Shown here in pieces: positions 56,511 through 64,000 of a stretch of DNA of 64,000 nt. The position numbers and the translations under genes were made by a program. This DNA comes from Ilyonectria destructans. Lineage: Eukaryota > Ascomycota > Sordariomycetes > Hypocreales > Nectriaceae. The number at the start of each line of letters is the position of its first letter. The first letter of the stretch is position 1. The stretch is taken from positions 1,344,369 through 1,408,368 of the forward strand of contig JAHEWK010000018.1 in the NCBI GenBank assembly GCA_020740775.1. The letters are read 5' to 3'. The notes below the pieces were generated by a model that was not told the origin of the DNA, searched no databases, and worked only from the letters and a program-made list of their open reading frames with translations.

Positions 56511-57535
56511 TAAATTAAATTTAAGAGAATTAAAATAAAGCTAATTAAAATCTCTTTATAATAATTCTAATTTTATATTTTATTTTAAAAGAGAAAAAAA
56601 TAGAAGAATTATAAATTTATTATTAAGTTAAATTTAAAAAATAAATTAAAATTAAAATTAAAAAATATTATACTTCTTAAAATTCTTATTATAATTTAAA
56701 AGTAATTTAAATAGCTATAAAAAATAGAATAAATTTTTATTAAAATACTAAAAATATATTATTTAAATAGCTAGAAGATTCTTAAGATATTAAATAATAT
56801 AGAAATTAAAAGCTAAATTTATTAATTTTAATATCTTATTATTTAAAATCTTATTATAGCTAAATATCTTTAAAATAATTAGAATAAATTTAAGAAATAG
56901 ATAGAAAAATTAATAAAGTATTCTAGTAATTATATAATTAATATTATATATAAAATAGAAGTAACTAAATAAAAAGAGAATTAATCTCTATATAATTTCT
57001 ATATTTATTTTAATTTCCTTAAGAAATATAACTTACTAACTGCTAATAAATATTAAATTAATTATTTTCTTATTAAATTTTAATTTAATTTTATAAAATT
57101 ATTCTTCTTTAGAATAATATTTAAATTTTTTAAAAAAATAAAAAGAAATAGTAATTTTTACTATATAAATTTAAAATATTAAATATAGATATAATAAAAA
57201 GAGAAAGTTAAAATAAAATAATATAAAGTAATTTCTTAAATCTATAAGAAAACTTAATATAGATTATTTTTTTATAAAGAATTATTATAATAATTAAAAT
57301 AATTAATAGAAATAATTTTAATTTAAAAAGAAAATATAAAAAATTAAAAAAATATAATAATAAAATCTAAAAATACTATATTTATAATAATAAAAAGTAT
57401 TTTATATTAAAATATTTAAAAAAAAAACCCTTAAAATTAATAAAATTATAAAAAAAAATATTTTTTAATTAATATAAATAACTTAATAAAGATTAATAAA
57501 TTAACTCTTAAAGTTAATATAATATTAATAGAGAG

Positions 57536-57743
57536 TATAATAATTTATAAGGGATTTAATAATAATAATTAAATAGTAAAAAAATATATTTCTAATAATA
57601 ATAAAATTAAAGTTTATTTCTCTTTTTAATTAAAGGGGTAATACTATTTAATTATTTAAGTTTTACCTTTTAATTAGGCTATATATTAGCTAACTATTAA
57701 TTTCTTATTTACTATTAGATCTCTATATATTCCCTCTATTATA
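57536..57743 (-). repeat. Degraded repeat B, copy 3 (inverted, 208 bp)
   Basis: Reverse complement of B2 over its whole length, with the same terminal TATAAT/ATTATA. The sequence beyond its low-coordinate end (AATATAATATTAATAGAG, 57,517-57,534) also matches the reverse complement of the flank after B2. The element's internal region, if any, therefore extends toward lower coordinates. Confidence 0.65.
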
Positions 57744-60700
57744 AGATCCCTCTATTAATTTATAGTATTCTTATTAAATAGTTAATAATTTTAATTATAG
57801 AAATTATAAATATTTTAAAGTAGTTAATCTACCTAAAGATATTAAATTTTAATTTTTAAAAATAGTAAATTTTAAAAATAGAGATTCTAATTATAGATAA
57901 AATAATATTATTAATATAATTAGTAGTATTTACTAAGAAATTAGATATATTTATAAATTATAATATTAATTTCTAATTTTTATAATATTTAAATTCTTAT
58001 TAGCTTAATTATTTTTTATTTAAAGAGTAATTATATTAAAAGTAATTAAGATTATATAATATAGTAACTATATAAATATAGCTATATCTATTTAAATTTA
58101 ATTTCTTTTTCTTTTATTATTATTACTCTATAGGTTTATATTACCTACTATTCTCTCTATTTACTTTTTTTTTTTTTTTTTTTTTATATATTATAATATT
58201 TTTAATTTCTACTTAAAGCTATATTTATTTAAAGTAAATATCTAATTATACTTCTTAAAGTACTTTTTAGATTTTAATTTTAATTATTTTAATCTATTTA
58301 TTTCTATATAGAAAATCTATTAAAATTATAAATATTTAATATATATTCTATTTTTATTTTATTTTATAAAATAATAAGATTAATTAATTTTAATTTTATA
58401 TAGATTAAATTTCTTTTAATTTAAAGATAATTTTCTATATCTATAATAATATTACTTTTAGTTATTATTAATATTATATTTAGACTAAAGTTACTTATAA
58501 ATTATAAGTTTTTTTTTAATAATTTATTTACTAATTATTTTAATATAGCTATAATAATAAAAAGAGATATTTTTAATTTTAATTTTTTTTATTAATTTAT
58601 ATACTAACTTCTAGAGTATATTAATAGCTTTTATTATCTTTTTAACTTAATTTTACTATAAATTAAAACTATAAAAATTATAATTTTACTACTAAAAAGT
58701 TTTTACTCTATAGAGAAAATTTACTCTATATATTATAGATTAAAGAGAATTATAGCTTTTATTTTAGTAGATATTATTTATTTTAAATACTTAAAGTAAA
58801 TTAATTAATATTTTCTCTAAAAAGCTTAATTTTAATATAAAATTCTTATTACTTTCTACTATATTATTTTAGCTATTTATAAGTCTTTTAGTAATATATA
58901 TTAAACTATAAATATTATTTTTAATTTCTTAATATAAATATTATTAATAATATCTTAGAAAAATAATATTTAAAATATTTAAAATTAAATTAATTATTAG
59001 TATTTTTATTTATTTATATTAAATATAGAGTTTTCTATTTAAATAGCAGTTAAAGTTATATTTTATTAAAAAATTAAATTTATTATTAATAATATCTATA
59101 AGAATAAAAATAATTAAAATTAAATTCTTCTTTTTATTTAAAGATAACTATTAATTAAGATTTTACTTTAAATTTCTACTATTAAATTCTAAATAGCTTT
59201 AATTATATTTCTTTTTATTATTAAAAATAAAATAATTTAAAGAAAATTATAATATTAAATAAGAAGAATAAAAATAAAAATAAATTTAAATTCTTTTTTA
59301 CTTTTTATTAAAATTTATATTATTATACTTTTAATTATTAGCTATTTAAAATAGAATAAATTTAAATTCTAATTATAGAAGTTTTTTTTTATAGATATTA
59401 ATAATTTCTTTTTTATATATTTTAATATTAATTAAATTTTAAATTTTAATTTTAATTAATTAGTTATTAGAGTTTTTTATAATCTTTTTTATTTTATTAA
59501 TAACCTTTTATTTATAATTTTCTTTTTAAATAATTATATTTTATTTAAATTTTATAGTTATTTTAATATACTTTTTAATTAATTTTTATATACTTTCTAT
59601 ATTATTTTTAATAATCTATTAATTATACTCTAATAGTTAATTTTTCTATTTAATTAAAAAGTAATTTACTCTTTATTATTATTATTTATTTTTTATTTTT
59701 TCTATTTTCTATTAAAAATTAATTTCTTTAAAATTTAAAATTAATAGTAATTTAAATTAATTTTAATTCTTAAAATATTAAAATTTTAAAAAGCTAATAT
59801 AAAATATATTATAAATATAGCTATATTATTTAGAAGGACTAAATAGTATATTTATAATTTAATTTCTTAAGAATTTAAAATAAATTAATCTTTTTTAATA
59901 TTAATTTATATTTCTTTTTTAATATTAAGATTTTTTATTATAAAGCTAATTAAGCTGCTAATTATAAAAGAAATATCCTTATATTATTTATTATAATTAT
60001 CTATTTATCTTTAATAGCTTTTTTTAATACTTTTTAAGATTCTTATATAGCTTTTAAAATAATATTTTTATATTAATTTTTAATATTTTTCTTTTAAGTA
60101 TATTATTCTTAATATATAAATTTAAATTAAAAAGATAGTCTATTAAGATTTTTAAAAAAAAGAATTTAATTATATTATTTTTAATATTATTATATATATA
60201 TTATACTAACTATAATAATACTATCTAATTATTTATTATTTATTAATAAAGTATTTTAAATAATATTTTAAAATTTAATTTATTTTTTCTATTTATCTAT
60301 TAATTTATAGATAAAATACTATTAAAAGATATCTTTTAATATTATTTTAATAATATAATTTAAATTAGAAATTATTTATAAATATTAAATTTTTATTACT
60401 TATAATTCCCCTAAAGAATTTATATTTTAATTTAATTTTATTATAAAAATCTTTTATTAATTTTACTATATTAATTATTATTTAAATAGAAAGAAATACT
60501 ATATACTTTATATATTAATTAATTATTATTAGAATTATATTAATTTCTTTTTCTTCTTATTAAATTAATAGAAATTTTATAATAAAATCTATTAAAATTT
60601 CTTATTAAAATTAATTTAATATTAAAAATAATATAAATTTATTAAAGAATTTATATCTCTTTATTATAGCTTCTTAATAGGCTATATATATCTATATTTA

Positions 60701-63611
60701 GTTTTTAATATTTTTATTTATTTCTATTTAATAGAAATATCTTTAAAAAAAAATCTAAATTTTTTTAGCTTTAAAATAGCTAGTAAATAGATTATTATAA
60801 TATAATTATAAAAGAATATACTTTATAGTCTTTTTATTTAAAATACATAATTATTATTTATAATAGAATAATCTATTTCTAATAGATTAAAATTTACTCT
60901 TTTAAGTTATTATTATAAAATTATTTCTTTTTTAATATTATATCTTTAAATTCCTATTTTAAAAAAATTAAATTAACTTTATAATTAAATAGAATATTAC
61001 TATTTTATAAATTCCTTTTTAAAATATAATCTTTTTAACTATTAAAAAAAAAAGAAATAGCTTATAGTTTATTTTCTTTTAAATTTAATAGATTTAATTT
61101 TTTAAAATTAATTTATTTAGTATACTTTTTAAAGAATTTATAAATAAATTCTTTTTATTTATATTAATATTCTTTTAATTTTAAATTTCTTATTTTATTT
61201 AATTAAAATTCTTTTTATTTTTTAAAATCTAAATTATTTTAATTTTAATTAGTTAATATTTTAATTAGTTAAGTAATTTAATATTTAAAGGCTTTTTAAA
61301 TTTAAATTTAAGCTATTTTAATAAACTATTAATTATATTTATTTTTTTAAATTTATATTTTATTATAAAATTATAAAATATAAAATAAATATACTATTTA
61401 ATTTACTTACTATTAAGTCTAAAAGTTTTTATAAAATTTTATAAATTAAAATAATTATTTAAAATCTTAATAGAAATTATAGCCTCTTTAAGATAGTATT
61501 ATTAATATTTAAATAACTTTATAATAGCTATTAATTTTTAATTTAAAGTATTATATTTTAATTTAGATTTTTTAAATTTCTATAATTAAAAAGTAAAAAG
61601 ATAATATAATTCTTATTTATTAAATTAAAAAGTAATTTTAGCTATTATAAATCTAAAGGTATTAATCTTTAAATAGATAAAAAGAAATAGATTATAATAT
61701 CTTAAAAGTAATATTTTTTTAAAAAATTTAAATAAATTAGTAAAATATTTTTTTTTTTAATTTCATTTAATAAAATATATTTTAATTTCTTTCTATTTAT
61801 ATTTCTTTTTAGTAAATTACTTAACGGTATAATAATTTCTAAATATCTATAGATAAATCTATAATAGAAATTATAAAATTCTAAAAATATTTAAATCTCT
61901 TAAAAAATTTTAAGTTTTTTTTATTTAGCTATTATTTAGATTCTTTTAGAGTTTATTAATATCTTTTTATTTAAAAGAATAAATTTAAAATATTCTATTT
62001 TATATTAATAAAAAGAATATTTAGATTATTTAGTAAAAGGTTTAATTTTATAAAATTAGCTAAATATTTATTAAAAATATTTTATATAGAAATTTTAATT
62101 TTTTAAAAGATAAAAATATTATTTAAATAAGCTATATAAATAATATTTAATAGATTTTATAAAATCTAATAAATATAATCTTAAAATATAGTAGAAATAT
62201 TAATAAATTTAAATAGTATTACTAAATATTTAAAGTAGCTATATTAAATATAAAATACTATTTTCTATTTATTATCTTTTTAAATATATATATAATAATA
62301 GATATTTTTAATATTAATCTTTAAGAAGAATTTTATACTTTCTATATAATTTATAATTTTTATTATTAAAAATAAAAAATATTAATTTTTTTAGTAATAA
62401 TATTTAATTTTTAGTAATTTATATAAAATTTTAAATTTCTATTTAATTTTAATATAAATAGTATAAAAACTTCTATTAAACTTTTTAAAAAGTAAATATA
62501 GCTATTAATTAGATTTTTTTTAATATAATTTTAAAGAATTTATAATCTCTTTAGAAATAGAAAGTATATTAGCCTAAAAGAGAGCTTCTTATTAAAAAGT
62601 AACTTAATATTATAATTTATAGTTTAAGAAAAAGATAAAATTTTAAAGCTTTTAGCTAAAAGATATCTTAATAATCTTAAAATTTAAAAAGTAAGTTAGA
62701 ATTTTTCTTTTTATTCTAGAGATTATTACTAGAAATTTAAAAGAATTTATTTAAAATTATAATTCTATAGATCTTTATAATATTTTTATCTAATTATTTA
62801 AATTTATATTTAGAGATAGTTTTTAAGATAGCTTAAAATATCTTAAATATTTATATTTAATTTACTAAATTCTAATAAATAGCTAGATCTCTTAAAGTTA
62901 ATATTAATAATAGTAAGAAGCTTTTTAAAAAAGTTAGATTTCTTTTAATTCTAATTATTATATATATAAAGATTTTAATCTAGCTTTATATATCTATTAT
63001 CTTAAGAGGAATAATTTAAATTTATTTTATTTAAATTTTATATTATCTAATAGCCTTTAGATTTAAAATCTAAATTTTCTTTTTTTAAAAATATAAATAG
63101 ATAGCTAGCTTATTATTAATAAAATATATTTTTACTTTTAAATTTAAAACTCTATTAATTTTAAGAGATTTTCTATATCTAATTATAATCTTAATAGTTA
63201 TTTAAAATTTAACTTTAAGAATTAATTTATTAATCTTTATTAAATTATCTATATTAATTAGTTATTTTTCTCTTTTTTTTATTTTAATTTTATTATCTTT
63301 TTTTTTTTTAAAAAAAAAATATTTAAATATAAAATACTCTTTACTATTATAAATATAGTACTTTTAGACTTTATTATTATAATATTTTAGATTTTTCTTT
63401 TTTCTTTTTAAATTAAAATTATTTTTCTATTAATTATTTTAATTATTATAATAATTTCTTATAGAGGGAGAATCTATACTATTTTTTCTTATAGATTTAA
63501 AGAATTACTCTATATTATTCTAATCTAATTTTCTTTTCTTATTATATCTATATTTAGTATTTTAAATTTAAATAGTAAAAATTACTATTTTTTCTATTTC
63601 TTAAAGATTTA

Positions 63612-63935
63612 AATTATAAGAATACTAGTAAATTACTACTAGAACCCTTTAAAATTAGCCTATAAGCTTAAGCCCTAAGTAGGCTTACTTAAAGCTAGAA
63701 ATTAAGATAAAATAAAGAGGTAAGCTTCTAGAAATAGATTTATTAAGTTGAAGTTTAATTATACTACTTTACCTACTTAAAGTTCTATTTTTTTTCTAGT
63801 TATAGCCTTTAGCTGCTATTTCTTATAATTTTTTAACTTCTATTTCTTTTTAGGAGATTAATATAGAAATATAGAATAGAAAGGTTATATAAATACCCAT
63901 TTAAACTGAAGCTTTAATAAAATCTAACTAACTAA
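63612..63935 (+). repeat. Degraded repeat C, copy 2 (less mutated)
   Basis: It starts AATTATAAGAATACTAGTA and matches C1 through TTTAGCTGCTATTTCTTATA. It is less eroded than C1 and continues through GGTTATATAAATACCC, which resembles a TATA box inside an LTR. The right boundary is uncertain because the window ends soon after. No polypurine tract precedes it, so it may be a 5' or solo LTR. Confidence 0.6.
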
Positions 63936-64000
63936 TTACTAAATTTAATTTAGATAAGCTATAGTAATTCTTTATAGACTCTATAAAGGTCTTATTAGCT

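Larger units (their letters stand above)
46480..64000. repeat. Extremely AT-rich, RIP-like repeat block (AT isochore) to the window end
   Basis: Composition changes abruptly over about 46,440-46,500 and stays extremely AT-rich for 17.5 kb. No long open frame exists on either strand. Remaining C is overwhelmingly followed by T and remaining G preceded by A; CpA and CpG are almost absent (rare exceptions at 60846, 61764 and 61825). TpA is hugely abundant. This is the expected result of saturating RIP on transposable elements. Repeat families A, B and C, described separately, recur inside the block in both orientations. The one interruption of normal composition is at 51,967-52,342. Whether this is a centromere, subtelomere or ordinary AT isochore cannot be told from the window. 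Confidence 0.92.

Noticed and set aside
46480..64000. AT-rich block considered as a mitochondrial insertion
   Set aside because: There are no mitochondrial gene motifs, tRNAs or rRNA segments, and the dinucleotide pattern plus LTR-like repeats fit RIP-mutated transposons better.

Overview
The window comes from the nuclear genome of a filamentous ascomycete (Pezizomycotina, most likely a Sordariomycete). The evidence is compact genes with 1-5 short introns (about 50-75 bp, GTATGT/GTAAGT donors, CTAAC-like branch sites), a Ste2-type pheromone receptor, a Flo8/SomA-type LisH regulator, secreted GH16 and GH45 glycoside hydrolases, and a sharp switch to an extremely AT-rich block that looks like repeat-induced point mutation (RIP). 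I cannot fix the genus from sequence alone.

Gene-rich part (1 to about 46,450). In order: SNRNP40-type U5 snRNP WD40 protein (-) divergent from TRAPP subunit bet3 (+); somA/FLO8-like regulator (+) convergent with a secreted GH16 beta-glucanase-like enzyme (-); a fungal protein of unknown function (-) divergent from tom6 (+); a long disordered hypothetical protein (+) convergent with ste2 (-); vps23 of ESCRT-I (-) divergent from indoleamine 2,3-dioxygenase (+); a GH45 endoglucanase with a CBM1-like tail (-) divergent from rpb2 (+); pet117 (-) divergent from vma10 (+); a CTNNBL1-type armadillo protein (-) divergent from a large MIT-domain protein (+); mitochondrial GTPase guf1 (+); and a histidine-phosphatase/phosphoglycerate-mutase-like gene (-) that is the last gene before the AT-rich block. 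These are mostly housekeeping genes that do not form one pathway. I see no secondary-metabolite cluster, CRISPR array, tRNA or rRNA gene.

AT-rich part (about 46,480-64,000, 17.5 kb). No credible open gene is visible. Surviving C is nearly always followed by T and surviving G nearly always preceded by A, so CpA/TpG and CpG have almost vanished, as expected of saturating RIP. At least three degraded repeat families can be traced, here called A, B and C. Most look like retrotransposon LTRs, and one C copy follows a polypurine tract. An unmutated island of about 376 bp (TG...CA ends) at 51,967-52,342 sits inside this block and looks like a solo LTR that inserted after the surrounding DNA had been mutated.

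The most noteworthy points are two 9-nt microexons (bet3, vma10), a tom6 intron whose retention changes the protein by one residue, an unresolved first intron in the gene bordering the AT-rich block, the CpT-only mutational fingerprint, and the intact LTR island. I found no convincing wholly new multi-gene system.
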